From: Paraburkholderia tropica
GTDB taxonomy: Bacteria > Pseudomonadota > Gammaproteobacteria > Burkholderiales > Burkholderiaceae
Length of the DNA: 43,758 nucleotides
NCBI RefSeq assembly: GCF_900109265.1
Contig: NZ_FNZM01000035.1
Span: forward strand, 1 to 43,758
Direction: 5' to 3'
A model generated the notes under the pieces. The model saw nothing but the letters and a program-made list of their open reading frames with translations, was not told where the DNA came from and made no database searches. Position 1 is the first letter of the stretch, and every line of letters begins with the position of its first letter. Both the position numbers and the translations under genes were made by a program. Of this stretch, positions 15,105 through 24,132 are shown piece by piece.

Positions 15105-16451
15105 TCACGCCGGCGTGTCGCTAACCACGCTGCGCTGCGCCGCGCGTCGCTGTCGCAGTTGCGGCACGCAGGCCATCGTGAGCGCGCCTACGAGCGTGAC
15201 CACCGAGAGCGCATAGAGCCCGCTTTCCAGATGCCCCGTGCGGTCGCGCAGCCAGCCGATCAGGAACGGACTCGCGTAGCCGCCCAGATTGCCGATCATC
15301 GCCATCAGCGCGATCGCGGCGGCGGCGGCCTGGCCTGTCAGCAGCACGCCCGGCAGCGCCCACAACACGCAGAAGCCCGAAAGACCGCCCGCCATCGCCA
15401 CGCTCAGGCCGATCAGCGAGAGCCACGGCTGCGTGTGAAAACACGCGCTGAATGCGAGACCCGCTGCCGAAAGCGCCGTGGCGATCGTGCCGTGCCAGCG
15501 GCGCTCCTTGGTGCGGTCCGAATGCTTGCTCACGATGATCATCACCACGGCCGCGACCGCGAACGGCACGGCGGCGAGCAGACCGGTCGTGAAGAGACTG
15601 CGCACGCCCAGGTTCTTCACGATCTGCGGCATCCAGAACGACACGCCGTAGGTGCCGCACAGCAACGTGAAGTTCGTGACGATGAGGCACCAGATGCCCG
15701 CGTTCGTGAACGCGGCGCCGAAGTCGTGGCGGGCGCCGTCGCGTTCGTTCGCCCCGCGCTCCGCCGCGAGTTGCGACGTCACGCGCGCGTTGTCTTCGGC
15801 GCTGAGCCAGTGCACCTTGCCGGGGCCGTTGTCGAGATAAAAATACGTGACGGTGCCGAACAGAATCGCCGGCGAGCCTTCGAGCAGAAACAGCCACTGC
15901 CAGCCCGCAAGCCCGCCCACACCTGCGAACGTCTGCATGATCCAGCCCGAGAGCGGACTGCCGAACACGCCCGCGAGTGCGATGCCGAGATTGAAATACG
16001 CCATCGCCTGCGAGCGTGCGTAGGTCGGGAACCAGTACGTGAGATACAGCACGATGCCCGGATAGAAGCCCGCTTCCGAAATGCCGAGCAGAAAGCGCAG
16101 CATGTAGAACGCCGTGGGCGTATGCACGAACAGCATGCACGAGGAGACGATGCCCCATAGCACCATGATGCGTGCGATCCAGAACTTCGCACCGAAGCGC
16201 TGCAGCATCAGGTTGCTCGGAATTTCGCAGAGGCAATAGCCGATGAAGAACACGCCCGCGCCGAAGCCGAACGCGGTGTCGCTCAGGCCGATATCGGCGG
16301 CCATTTGCAGCTTCGCAAACCCGACGTTCACGCGGTCGAGAAACGAAATGATGTAGAGAAAAAACAGGAACGGCAGGATGCGCCGCGCGATGCGGTTGTA
16401 GAGCGCCCAGTCGCGTGCTGAATCGAACGTCGGGCGGGAAAGCAGATTCAT
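15105..16451 (-). CDS. MFS transporter, anion:cation symporter (phthalate/tartrate-like) family
   Basis: This is a 448-aa inner-membrane transporter with about 12 hydrophobic helices and a central cytoplasmic loop (residues about 210-250). Family signatures are the N-terminal RILPFLFFLYIISFLDRVNVGFAKL and the loop after helix two (YCLCEIPSNLMLQRFGAKFWIAR). GISEAGFYPGIVLYLTYWFP is typical of organic-acid/anion symporters of this subfamily. It is the last gene of the leftward ALDH-GMC-MFS group and most likely imports the organic acid or alcohol substrate. The transport specificity cannot be read from sequence. Confidence 0.9.
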   Translation of the reverse strand: MNLLSRPTFDSARDWALYNRIARRILPFLFFLYIISFLDRVNVGFAKLQMAADIGLSDTAFGFGAGVFFIGYCLCEIPSNLMLQRFGAKFWIARIMVLWGIVSSCMLFVHTPTAFYMLRFLLGISEAGFYPGIVLYLTYWFPTYARSQAMAYFNLGIALAGVFGSPLSGWIMQTFAGVGGLAGWQWLFLLEGSPAILFGTVTYFYLDNGPGKVHWLSAEDNARVTSQLAAERGANERDGARHDFGAAFTNAGIWCLIVTNFTLLCGTYGVSFWMPQIVKNLGVRSLFTTGLLAAVPFAVAAVVMIIVSKHSDRTKERRWHGTIATALSAAGLAFSACFHTQPWLSLIGLSVAMAGGLSGFCVLWALPGVLLTGQAAAAAIALMAMIGNLGGYASPFLIGWLRDRTGHLESGLYALSVVTLVGALTMACVPQLRQRRAAQRSVVSDTPA

Positions 16452-16534
16452 GGGTGTCTCCTCGACTGCGTAATGTGCTGTCTCGTGTACGGCTTTTAGG
16501 TGTGTGGCGTTTGCTGCTTGCTACGGTTCGCGCG

Positions 16535-16569
16535 ACCGGCGGCGCGGCTCTCTGGCCGCTTCCGCCGGT
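16535..16569 (-). terminator. Stem-loop between GMC oxidoreductase and MFS genes
   Basis: ACCGGCGG (16535-16542) pairs with CCGCCGGT (16562-16569), with an inner GCGGC/GCCGC stem. It sits in a 165-base gap and may partly terminate or stabilise the upstream message. Confidence 0.5.
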
Positions 16570-16616
16570 CTTCGCATCGACGTGTTTTAAATCGCACCGC
16601 GTCAGGCCGGGCCGCG

Positions 16617-18233
16617 CTAGGCCGTGCGACGTGCGCCGGCTTCGCGCTGCGCGAGCATGAAGTCTGCGCAACGCTCGCCGATCATGATGGTCGGTGCATT
16701 GGTGTTGCCGCTCACGATCAACGGCATGACGGATGCGTCGGCGATACGCAGTCCTTCCAGCCCATGCACGTGCAAATCCGGCGCGACCACAGCCTGTGTA
16801 TCGGTCCCCATCTTGCAAGTGCCGACCGGATGGAACACCGTTTTCGCTACCGAGCGCACGTAGTCTTCGTACACGCTTTCGGGGATCGAATCGTCGGCTG
16901 TATCGGGCAGCATGAGCATGCCGTCGAGCAGCCCCGCGAGCGACGGTGCGCGCATGATACGCCGCGCGAAGCGCACGCCCGCGACCATCGTGCGCATATC
17001 GGCTTCGTCGGAAAGAAAACCCGCGTCGAGCGAAAAACCGTCGTGTGGATCGGCGCTGCGCAAACGTAGCGCGCCGCGCGATTTCGGCCGCAGCGCGCAC
17101 GGATTCACGGAGATGCCGTGACCTTGCGGCGGCGCGCGATCCACGTCGCCGACCAGCGCGGGCACGACGTGGAACTGCACGTCCGGGCGGCCACAGCCAG
17201 TGGCATCGACGAAAGCGCCGCTCTCGATCACATTCGACGTGAGCAACCCGCGCCGCGCCGCCACGTATTGCAGGCCGTGACGCAGCGCCTTCACGCCGCG
17301 ATCGTGGCCGAGCAAACTGACCGGCTCGCGCGTGCGCCCATACACCGAAGCCGAAAGATGGTCCTGGAAGTTACGGCCAACGCCGGGCAGATCATGTAGC
17401 ACGCCTACGCCCAACTCGCGCAGATGAACGCCGTCGCCCACTCCCGAAAGCATCAGGATCTTCGGCGTAGCCAGCGCGCCCGCGCTCAGCACGACCTCCT
17501 CGCGGCAACGAATTTCGTGGCGGCTGCCGTCGTCGGCGCGCGCGATCACGCCCGCAGCGCGGCGCCCTTCGAACACCAGCCGCTCCACTTCGTAGCCGGT
17601 GCGCACGCTCAGGTTCTGCCGGCCGCGCACGCGACCGAGATACGCGACCGCCGAACTGCAGCGGCGGCCCGCTTCGGTCGTCGTCTGGTAGTAACCGACG
17701 CCTTCCTGGTGGGTGCCGTTGAAGTCCTCGGTGTACGGCACGCCCGCTTCCATCGCCGCCTTCACGAACGCAAGACTCAACGGATGACGATGCGTGCCAT
17801 CGCTCACCGTGAGCGGCCCGTCCTGACCGTGCAGCGGCGCGCCCAGTCGCTGATTGCCTTCGGCGCGGAGGAAATACGGCAAGACATCGGCGAAACGCCA
17901 GCCCGTCGCGCCCGCGGCGGCCCAGTCGTCGTAATCCTGCTGCTGGCCGCGAATATAGATCATCGCGTTCACGGAACTGCCGCCGCCCAGCGTGCGCCCT
18001 TGCGGGATGTACACCTCGCGGTGGTTCACGTGCGCCTGCGCATCGGTGCGATACATCCACGTGCGGCGCGTGCCGTGCACGCGGATGAACGTGCCCGGAA
18101 TGTGGATGAACGGGTGATTGTCGCGTGGGCCCGCTTCGAGCAGCAGCACGTTACAGCCCGCCTCGACGAGACGCGCCGCAACCGTGCAGCCGCCCGAGCC
18201 GCCGCCCGCCACGATGTAGTCGAAAGTTTCCAT
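16617..18233 (-). CDS. GMC-family oxidoreductase (choline-dehydrogenase-like)
   Basis: This 538-aa FAD enzyme oxidises an alcohol to an aldehyde. The ADP-binding motif DYIVAGGGSGGCTVAARL is at the N-terminus (about 4-21), and GRTLGGGSSVNAMIYIRG at about 80-97 carries the GMC signature. The C-terminal VFHPVGTCKMG holds the catalytic His, and SGNTNAPTIMIGER holds its partner position. The length is normal. METFDYIV is the clear start, although an upstream extension is open. The gene begins 22 bases after the aldehyde dehydrogenase stop. The pair is well suited to convert a primary alcohol to its acid; the electron acceptor is probably a quinone. The substrate is unknown. Confidence 0.92.
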   Translation of the reverse strand: METFDYIVAGGGSGGCTVAARLVEAGCNVLLLEAGPRDNHPFIHIPGTFIRVHGTRRTWMYRTDAQAHVNHREVYIPQGRTLGGGSSVNAMIYIRGQQQDYDDWAAAGATGWRFADVLPYFLRAEGNQRLGAPLHGQDGPLTVSDGTHRHPLSLAFVKAAMEAGVPYTEDFNGTHQEGVGYYQTTTEAGRRCSSAVAYLGRVRGRQNLSVRTGYEVERLVFEGRRAAGVIARADDGSRHEIRCREEVVLSAGALATPKILMLSGVGDGVHLRELGVGVLHDLPGVGRNFQDHLSASVYGRTREPVSLLGHDRGVKALRHGLQYVAARRGLLTSNVIESGAFVDATGCGRPDVQFHVVPALVGDVDRAPPQGHGISVNPCALRPKSRGALRLRSADPHDGFSLDAGFLSDEADMRTMVAGVRFARRIMRAPSLAGLLDGMLMLPDTADDSIPESVYEDYVRSVAKTVFHPVGTCKMGTDTQAVVAPDLHVHGLEGLRIADASVMPLIVSGNTNAPTIMIGERCADFMLAQREAGARRTA

Positions 18234-18255
18234 GGTGTGGCTAGTCACGCGCCGC

Positions 18256-19692
18256 TCACACGCCGATCTGGCTGACGAACTTCGGCTGGAGATACGCGTC
18301 GAGTCCTTCGCTGCCGCCTTCGCTGCCGTAGCCACTGTCCTTCCAGCCGCCGAACGGCGTTTCCGGCGCGGCGAGCCCGAAGTGGTTGATCGACACCATG
18401 CCGCATTCGAGGTCGTCGGCGAGACGCGTGGCCGCGGCGATCGAGCTCGTGAACGCAAACGCCGCGAGTCCGTACGGCAGCGCGTTGGCGCGCGCGATCA
18501 CTTCTTCGAGCGTGTCGAAACGCGCCACCGCCGCGATCGGGCCGAACGGCTCGTCACGCATCACGCGCGCGGCGTCGGGTACATCCGTGAGCACGGTCGG
18601 CTGGAAGTAGAAGCCGTCCGTGCCGCCGACCCGCGCGCCGCCCGTGCGCACGGTCGCGCCGCATTCGCGCGCGTCTTCGACGAAGGCGCTCATGGCGTCC
18701 ACGCGGCGCGCGTTCGCAAGCGGTCCCATTTGCGTGGCGGCGTCGTGGCCCGCGCCCACGGCGAGGCGCGCGCTGTGATTCACGAAGGCATCGACGAACG
18801 CTTCGTACACGCCCGACTGCACGAAAAAGCGAGTGGGCGACGCGCACACCTGGCCTGCGTTGCGGAACTTGAGTCCGGCACCGAGCGCGGCAGCCGCGGC
18901 CACGTCAGCGTCGTCGCAAACGATGAACGGTGCGTGACCGCCGAGTTCGAGCGTGCAGCGCTTCAGATGCTGCGCCGCGAGCGCACCGAGCGCGCGGCCG
19001 ACCGGCACCGAGCCCGTGAACGAGACCTTGCGAATAACGTCCGACTGGATCAGATACGACGAGACTTCCGCCGGCACCCCGAACAGCAGATTCAGCGCGC
19101 CGTTCGGCACGCCCGCGTCCTGAAACGCGCGGCACATTTCGATACACGACGACGGCGTTTCCTCCGGCCCTTTCGCGATGATCGAACAACCGGCCGCCAG
19201 CGCGCCCGCGATCTTGCGCACCAGTTGTGAGACCGGGAAGTTCCACGGGCTGAACGCCGCCACCGGTCCGACCGGCTCGCGCTGAACGATCTGGCGCGCA
19301 CCGCGCTGACGAGGCGGAATCAGCCGGCCATACGCGCGGCGGCCTTCCTCCGCGTACCAATCGACGTGATCGCCCGCGCCGCCCGCTTCCATGCGCGCTT
19401 CGGCGAGCGGCTTGCCCTGCTCCTTGGTGATGAGCTGCGCGATGGTCTCCGCGCGTTCGCGCAGCAGATCCGCCGCGCGAACGAGAATTTTCGCGCGATC
19501 GTAAGCCGAGGTCTTGCGCCACACCTCGAAGCCGCGCTGCGCTGCCGCGAGCGCGAGCGCCATGTCCGCTTCGCTGGCGAGCGTGAGTACGCCGAGCGAC
19601 GCGCCGGTGGCGGGGTCGCGCACCGTCGAGCGCTGCGCGTGCGTTCCGGCGCGCCATGCGCCGTCGATCAGCAAGGGAGTTTCCAGATTCAT
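18256..19692 (-). CDS. NAD(P)-dependent aldehyde dehydrogenase (succinate-semialdehyde dehydrogenase-like)
   Basis: This is a 478-aa ALDH-superfamily enzyme. It has VAAFSPWNFPVSQLVRK for cofactor binding, the general base Glu in LELGGHAPFIV and the nucleophilic Cys in RNAGQVCASPTRFF. The C-terminal TPFGGWKDSGYGSEGGSEGL is also canonical. The ATG at 19690-19692 gives MNLETPLLIDGAW, the normal ALDH start; the longer open frame is ignored. It is first in the leftward operon, downstream of a consensus-like promoter and a palindrome at 19760-19779. It probably oxidises the aldehyde made by the adjacent GMC enzyme. Confidence 0.92.
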   Translation of the reverse strand: MNLETPLLIDGAWRAGTHAQRSTVRDPATGASLGVLTLASEADMALALAAAQRGFEVWRKTSAYDRAKILVRAADLLRERAETIAQLITKEQGKPLAEARMEAGGAGDHVDWYAEEGRRAYGRLIPPRQRGARQIVQREPVGPVAAFSPWNFPVSQLVRKIAGALAAGCSIIAKGPEETPSSCIEMCRAFQDAGVPNGALNLLFGVPAEVSSYLIQSDVIRKVSFTGSVPVGRALGALAAQHLKRCTLELGGHAPFIVCDDADVAAAAALGAGLKFRNAGQVCASPTRFFVQSGVYEAFVDAFVNHSARLAVGAGHDAATQMGPLANARRVDAMSAFVEDARECGATVRTGGARVGGTDGFYFQPTVLTDVPDAARVMRDEPFGPIAAVARFDTLEEVIARANALPYGLAAFAFTSSIAAATRLADDLECGMVSINHFGLAAPETPFGGWKDSGYGSEGGSEGLDAYLQPKFVSQIGV

Positions 19693-19759
19693 TGTGTAGC
19701 GTCCTTTACGGGTCCCGCGACCTTTGTTTGTTGCGCTTAATACTTTTTTTCGTTTCCAT

Positions 19760-19779
19760 GAAAGAAACAACGTTCTTTC
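19760..19779. promoter_or_regulatory. Palindromic operator candidate between divergent operons
   Basis: GAAAGAA (19760-19766) and TTCTTTC (19773-19779) are perfect inverted arms around acaacg. TTTCCAT also occurs twice as a direct repeat across it. It lies just downstream of the leftward -10, a good place to block transcription. A degenerate relative lies near 19908-19926. The IclR protein at 22133 is the likely binder. Confidence 0.55.
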
Positions 19780-19788
19780 CATCGACAC

Positions 19789-19818
19789 ATCGTAGAGGCG
19801 CAATTCCACCAATGTCAA
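19789..19818 (-). promoter_or_regulatory. Promoter of the leftward ALDH-GMC-MFS operon
   Basis: On the minus strand TTGACA (19813-19818) and TACGAT (19789-19794) are separated by 18 bases. The ALDH start is about 97 bases downstream. Confidence 0.55.
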
Positions 19819-19984
19819 GCACTTGTCGCCTCGGTATAAATCCTGACGACTTTTATCGATGCCGATGCTTGACCGCCGCTTGAAACAACAACTAGGATTC
19901 CCTTTGTCGAAAAATTGTTCTTTTAATCGAAACACGCAGCACACCTTCCCCGCGCGCCGCGTCAACCACGAGGGACCCACGCAG

Positions 19985-20395
19985 ATGAACTCGAAGAGCT
20001 ATCAAGACCTGCTTCACAACTGGAACGACCTACCGCGCGAAGTGGTGCGCAAGGGCGTGGAACGCGTCGGTTTTCGCGGCGACGATGTGATGTGCGTGAT
20101 GAACTGGCTCACGCCGGGCATGCAGGTGTTTCCGCACAGCCATACGTTCGAGCAGCTCGTGGTGATCGTGCAGGGCCGGGTGCGCTTTCATCTCGACGAG
20201 GAAGTGATCGAAGGCGGCCCCGGCACGATGATCCGAATCCCGCCGCACGTCGTGCATTACGCCGAACCGATAGGCGACGAAGTCGTGCTCAACCTCGACG
20301 TGTTCGCGCCGCTGCGCGAGGACTACCGCCATCTGGTCGAATACCAAGCCGATGAATTCGCGGCGAAGGACGCTTCGGCCGGAGCGTCCGCATGA
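19985..20395 (+). CDS. Cupin-domain protein
   Basis: This is a 136-aa single-domain cupin. Motif 1 reads PHSHTFEQLVVIVQGRVRF (metal-ligand His and Glu), and motif 2 reads GPGTMIRIPPHVVHYAEP (second His pair). The small size suits a metal-dependent isomerase, lyase or binding protein. ATG 19985 gives MNSKSYQDLLHNW; the open frame upstream has no ribosome site. Its TGA overlaps the aldolase ATG (20392-20395), so the two are co-translated and probably act in consecutive steps. The exact reaction is unknown. Confidence 0.85.
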   Translation: MNSKSYQDLLHNWNDLPREVVRKGVERVGFRGDDVMCVMNWLTPGMQVFPHSHTFEQLVVIVQGRVRFHLDEEVIEGGPGTMIRIPPHVVHYAEPIGDEVVLNLDVFAPLREDYRHLVEYQADEFAAKDASAGASA

Positions 20396-21156
20396 GCGCG
20401 CTGACGTTCCGCCAGCGCCTGCGTTCGGGTGCGGTCATCGTCAGTTCGTTCATCAAGACCGGCCACTATCAGCCGGTCGAGGTGGCGGGCGCGGCCGGGC
20501 TGGACGCCGTGGTGATCGACGCGGAACACGCCGCCTTCGGCGCGGGCGAACTCGACGCGTGCCTGATGGCGTGCCGCGCCGCGGGCGTGGCCGGTCTCGT
20601 GCGCGTGCCGGACACCCAGGCGGCCACGCTGCTGCGCGTGCTGGACATGGGCGCGGACGGCGTGCTCGTGCCGCACGTGCGCAACGCCGCGCAGGCCGCG
20701 GAAATCGTCGCACGCACCCGTTACGCGCAAGGCGTACGCGGCTTTTCGAACTCGGCGCGCGCGGGCGATTACGGCGTCACGCCGATGGGCGAGCACATCG
20801 CGCGTCAGGACGAAAACATCTGCGTGATCTGCCAGATCGAGGACGAGGACGCGCTTGCCCATCTCGATGCGATCGCCGCCGTGGACGGCGTGGACTGCCT
20901 GTTCGTGGGTCGCGCCGATCTCTCCGTCTCGCTAGGCACCTTCGATCTGGACGCTCCCGCCGTGGCCCACGCCACGCGCGCGGCGCTCGGCGCGGCGGTG
21001 GACGCCGGAAAGACCGGCGGGATTTTTCTTGGCGAAACCACAACCGTGCCCGAATGGCGCGCGGCGGGCGCCTCATTTTTTGTCATCGGCTCGGATCAAT
21101 CCATGATGCGCGCCGGCTGGCGTCAGGCCGCACAGCATGTGCGCGCCGCACTCTGA
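20392..21156 (+). CDS. HpcH/HpaI-family aldolase
   Basis: This is a 254-aa TIM-barrel aldolase like 4-hydroxy-2-oxovalerate/heptanedioate aldolases. It has VVIDAEHAAFGAGELDA near residue 40 (the DxEH box), VLVPHVRNAAQA and the substrate-binding Arg region RGFSNSARAGDYG. QIEDEDALAHLDAI with VDCLFVGRADLSVSLG supplies the metal ligands. The family cleaves 4-hydroxy-2-oxo acids to pyruvate or oxaloacetate plus an aldehyde using a divalent metal. Here that aldehyde could go to one of the aldehyde dehydrogenases. The gene overlaps the cupin by four bases and precedes the DUF6282 gene by 11. Confidence 0.9.
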   Translation: MSALTFRQRLRSGAVIVSSFIKTGHYQPVEVAGAAGLDAVVIDAEHAAFGAGELDACLMACRAAGVAGLVRVPDTQAATLLRVLDMGADGVLVPHVRNAAQAAEIVARTRYAQGVRGFSNSARAGDYGVTPMGEHIARQDENICVICQIEDEDALAHLDAIAAVDGVDCLFVGRADLSVSLGTFDLDAPAVAHATRAALGAAVDAGKTGGIFLGETTTVPEWRAAGASFFVIGSDQSMMRAGWRQAAQHVRAAL

Positions 21157-21167
21157 AAGGAATTGCC

Positions 21168-22100
21168 ATGAACGACACCATCCTCGAACACGACACCACT
21201 GAGCAGGACGCACAGATCGACCGCCTCATGCAAGGCGCGATCGACCTGCATTGTCATAGCGGCCCTTCCGTGATGGCGCGCTATCTCGATCACATCGAGG
21301 CCATTCGCGAAGCGTCGGCTTCCGGCATCAAGGCCGTGCTGCTCAAGGACCACTACTATTCGTGCACGCCGGTTTCGTATCTGCTCAACAAGCATTTCGC
21401 CGATTCGGGCGTGCAGGTGCTCTCGGGCGTGCCGCTCAACAACGCCGTGGGCGGCCTGAACGTGCACGCGGTCGAACACGGCCTGAAGCTCGGCGCGAAT
21501 CTCGTGTGGATGCCGACGTTCTCTTCGAAGAACCACATCGCGCATCACCATCAGGACAAGCAGTTCGACCAGAAATTTCCGCAGACGACCCAGCGCATGC
21601 TGGAGCCGATTCCGCTTACCGTGCTGACCGACGACGGCAAACTCAAGGACGAAGTGCTGGCGATTCTCGATCTGATCGCCGAAGCGGGCGTGGTGCTTTC
21701 GGGCGGCCATCTGCATATTTCGGAGATTTTTCCGCTGTTCGAGGAAGCGCGCAAACGCGGCGTTAAGCGCCTGCTCGTGAATCACCCCACCTACGTGGTG
21801 GACGCGACGCTCGATCACATGCGTCAGCTCGCGAGCGAAGGCGTGTTCATGGAGCACTCGATGTGCATGTGGGTGCCCGGCTCCAAGTTCAAGTTCTACG
21901 ACCCCGAATTCTTGGGCCAGGTGATCGAGGCGGGCACCGTCGATCTGACGATTCTGGGCTCCGATCTCGGCCAGAAGGGCAACCCGACTATCGGTGACGG
22001 ATTCCGCAGCGTGATACGCACCGCACTCGACATTGGATATAGCGAGTCGGACATACGTAAAATGACGTCGGGCAATGCTGCCCGGCTGATGGGCATCTGA
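21168..22100 (+). CDS. DUF6282 family amidohydrolase-like protein
   Basis: This 310-aa protein has metal-dependent hydrolase features. The N-terminal GAIDLHCHSGPS (residues about 23-34) gives the HxH ligands. LLKDHYYSC, VVLSGGHLHISE and TILGSDLGQKGNP supply further candidate ligands, ending in the typical SGNAARLMGI. The fold is the amidohydrolase/TIM barrel, seen in DUF6282. It may hydrolyse a lactone, amide or cyclic intermediate. ATG 21168 has aaagga seven bases upstream. It sits between the aldolase and the IclR regulator in a tightly spaced operon, so it is probably part of the same pathway. Confidence 0.85.
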   Translation: MNDTILEHDTTEQDAQIDRLMQGAIDLHCHSGPSVMARYLDHIEAIREASASGIKAVLLKDHYYSCTPVSYLLNKHFADSGVQVLSGVPLNNAVGGLNVHAVEHGLKLGANLVWMPTFSSKNHIAHHHQDKQFDQKFPQTTQRMLEPIPLTVLTDDGKLKDEVLAILDLIAEAGVVLSGGHLHISEIFPLFEEARKRGVKRLLVNHPTYVVDATLDHMRQLASEGVFMEHSMCMWVPGSKFKFYDPEFLGQVIEAGTVDLTILGSDLGQKGNPTIGDGFRSVIRTALDIGYSESDIRKMTSGNAARLMGI

Positions 22101-22132
22101 GCCGCGCCGGGCCACAACCGGAGAACGAATTA

Positions 22133-22969
22133 ATGGCAACGCAAAAGGCGCGCGTACAGGAAGCGGGAGAAGGTCCGGCGCTGCTGGAGTCGGTGGATAT
22201 AGTGTTCAAGCTGCTCGACGAGCTGTCGTCGGCGCGTCGGCCCATGGGCGTGACCGAGCTCGCGCAGATCATCGAGGAACCCAAGCCGCGCGTGTACCGG
22301 CACCTGGCTTCGCTGCGCCTGCTGGGCGTGGTGGAGCAGGACCCGGTGAGCGAGAAGTACCGACTCGGCGCTCGCCTCGTGATCTACGGCGCCGCCGCAA
22401 GCGAGCAGTTCGACCTGCGCCAGCTTGCAGATCCGTATCTCACGCAGATTCGCGACGCGACGGGACAAACCGCCCTGCTTTCGGTCGCGACCAACGACAC
22501 CGCGCTCGTGGTGGCGACGGTCGAATCGAAGGCCAACGTGTGCATTTCAGTTAAGCCCGGCAATCGCGTGCAGCCCTACTGCTCGGCGCAGGGGCGCATC
22601 GTGCTGGCGTTCGCCGATGAAGCGAGCCAGCAGCGCGTAATGCGGCGGAAGATGCCGCCGCTCACGCCGCATACGATGACCGATCCCGCTGAACTCGCGG
22701 AGCGCCTGAAGCTGATCCGCGCGCGCCTTTACGACGACGCGCCCGGCGAAGTGACGGTCGGCATCAACGCGCTGTGCTGCCCGATTTTCGGCCATAACAA
22801 CGTGGTGCTCGGCACGATCGGCGTGGTGGGTTCGAGCGGCGAAGTGATGTCGCCGCCCGAACCGGCCATGCTCAAGCACGTGCAGACCGCCGCCGCCGCC
22901 CTGAGCGCGCGCCTGAACGGCAACGCTTACGAGCACACGCTCGCGGCGCATCGAAAGAAAACCGAATAA
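22133..22969 (+). CDS. IclR-family transcriptional regulator
   Basis: This is an intact 278-aa regulator. The N-terminal winged helix (about 20-80) reads LLESVDIVFKLLDELSSARRPMGVTELAQ, then PKPRVYRHLASLRLLGVV. The effector domain (about 95-265) includes GNRVQPYCSAQGRIVLAF and EVTVGINALCCPIFGHNNVVLGTIGVVG. It binds a small acid and likely controls this divergent cluster through the palindrome at 19760. It lies within the rightward operon, which would give autoregulation. It is the intact counterpart to the headless IclR at 14.2 kb but not a close copy. Confidence 0.92.
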   Translation: MATQKARVQEAGEGPALLESVDIVFKLLDELSSARRPMGVTELAQIIEEPKPRVYRHLASLRLLGVVEQDPVSEKYRLGARLVIYGAAASEQFDLRQLADPYLTQIRDATGQTALLSVATNDTALVVATVESKANVCISVKPGNRVQPYCSAQGRIVLAFADEASQQRVMRRKMPPLTPHTMTDPAELAERLKLIRARLYDDAPGEVTVGINALCCPIFGHNNVVLGTIGVVGSSGEVMSPPEPAMLKHVQTAAAALSARLNGNAYEHTLAAHRKKTE

Positions 22970-22988
22970 CCAAGGCATCGAAAGCATC

Positions 22989-24053
22989 ATGACGAATCGA
23001 CTGGAAAGCCGCGTGGGCACGCTCACCCTCAAGAACCCGGTGATTTGCGGCGCGGGCGAGCACACCATGACCAGCGACGCGATCCGCGCGGCGCTGCGCC
23101 AGGGCGCGGGCGCCGCGGTCGCGAAATCGACCAACGAATCGCAGGCCGCGAAAGACCAGCTCGATCGCACCGATTACGCACTGCTCGACGCGCACTGGAA
23201 TCCTGTGCCGTGGCACCAGGCCGCCGCGCAGAACGCCACGCTCTTTTGCCGCTCGGGCCTGCTGCAACGCAGCTTCGAAGGCTGGATCGACGAACTCGCC
23301 GCGCTCGACACCGAAGCGCGCGCAAGCGACAGCTACGTGATCCCGAGCCTGATCCTCAGCAATCTCGAACAATGCGCGCAGTTCGCCGCGCAAATCGAGC
23401 AGGCCGGCCTGCGCGTGCTAGAAGTGAACATCGGCGCGCCGCACGGCGAGGAAGCGGCGCAAGGCGCGATCCGCCTCGAACGCGACGCCGAGCGCATTAC
23501 GCGTATCGTCGCGCGCCTGCGCGAAAGCACGAAGCTGCCACTGTGGATCAAGCTCACCGGCCAAAGCGAAGACGTGGCCGGGATCGCGGCAGCGGCGAAA
23601 GCGGGCGGCGCCGATGCGGTCATTCTGATGGGCCGCTTCATGGGCTTTTTGCCCGATCTCGACACGCAACGCCCGGTGCTCGGCACCAACGCGGCGGTCG
23701 GCGGCGGCTGGGCACTGCCGCTCACGGCGCGCTGGATTTCGCTCGCGCGCCGCCGCGTGGGCGCGGATTTCCCGCTGCTCGCCACCAACGGCGCGCGCAA
23801 CGGGCTGGACGTCGCGCGCTTTTTGCTCGCAGGCGCGTGCGCGACCGAGATGACTTCTGCCGTGCTCACGCGCGGTTACGCGGCGCTCGGCGACGCCATC
23901 GCGGAACTCGACGCGTACTTGCGCGAACGCGACCAAACCGTGGCCGAAGTTTTGGGCCGTGCGGCGGACAGCGTCGAAACCTATCAGCAGCAATCGAGCC
24001 GCCCCGGCTACTGGGAGCAGTTCGCGCCTTCGGCCGCAGCCTCGAACGATTAA
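22989..24053 (+). CDS. Dihydroorotate dehydrogenase-like FMN protein
   Basis: This 354-aa TIM-barrel flavoprotein resembles DHODH and the dihydropyrimidine-dehydrogenase subunit PreA. It has TLKNPVICGAGEHTMTSDAI at the N-terminus, LEVNIGAPHGEEA, then LWIKLTGQSEDVAGIAAAAKAGGADAVILMGR. The FMN-phosphate end reads LLATNGARNGLDVARFLLAGACATEMTSAVL. There are no Cys clusters for iron-sulfur centres. Pyrimidine synthesis is unlikely, given its place in a catabolic operon between an IclR regulator and a porin. Reduction or oxidation of an unsaturated ring or lactone is more plausible. The substrate cannot be deduced. Confidence 0.8.
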   Translation: MTNRLESRVGTLTLKNPVICGAGEHTMTSDAIRAALRQGAGAAVAKSTNESQAAKDQLDRTDYALLDAHWNPVPWHQAAAQNATLFCRSGLLQRSFEGWIDELAALDTEARASDSYVIPSLILSNLEQCAQFAAQIEQAGLRVLEVNIGAPHGEEAAQGAIRLERDAERITRIVARLRESTKLPLWIKLTGQSEDVAGIAAAAKAGGADAVILMGRFMGFLPDLDTQRPVLGTNAAVGGGWALPLTARWISLARRRVGADFPLLATNGARNGLDVARFLLAGACATEMTSAVLTRGYAALGDAIAELDAYLRERDQTVAEVLGRAADSVETYQQQSSRPGYWEQFAPSAAASND

Positions 24054-24132
24054 CCCAACACGCGCCTTTTCAATAAAGCGCTCTCACATAAATAGTCAGC
24101 AATCCAAATCAAATACAAGACGCAGGAGACAT

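Noticed and set aside
15102..16160. Long plus-strand open frame antisense to the MFS gene
   Set aside because: Its low-complexity Arg/His/Ala composition is typical of antisense frames in high-GC DNA, without motifs.
15121..17100. Very long open frame (over 650 codons) on the minus strand across MFS and GMC genes
   Set aside because: It is arginine-rich and is a shadow of high-GC codon bias; the MFS and GMC proteins in other frames have clear family motifs.
18232..19230. Long plus-strand open frame antisense to the aldehyde dehydrogenase
   Set aside because: Same reason: Arg/Ala/His-rich antisense shadow of a well-supported gene.
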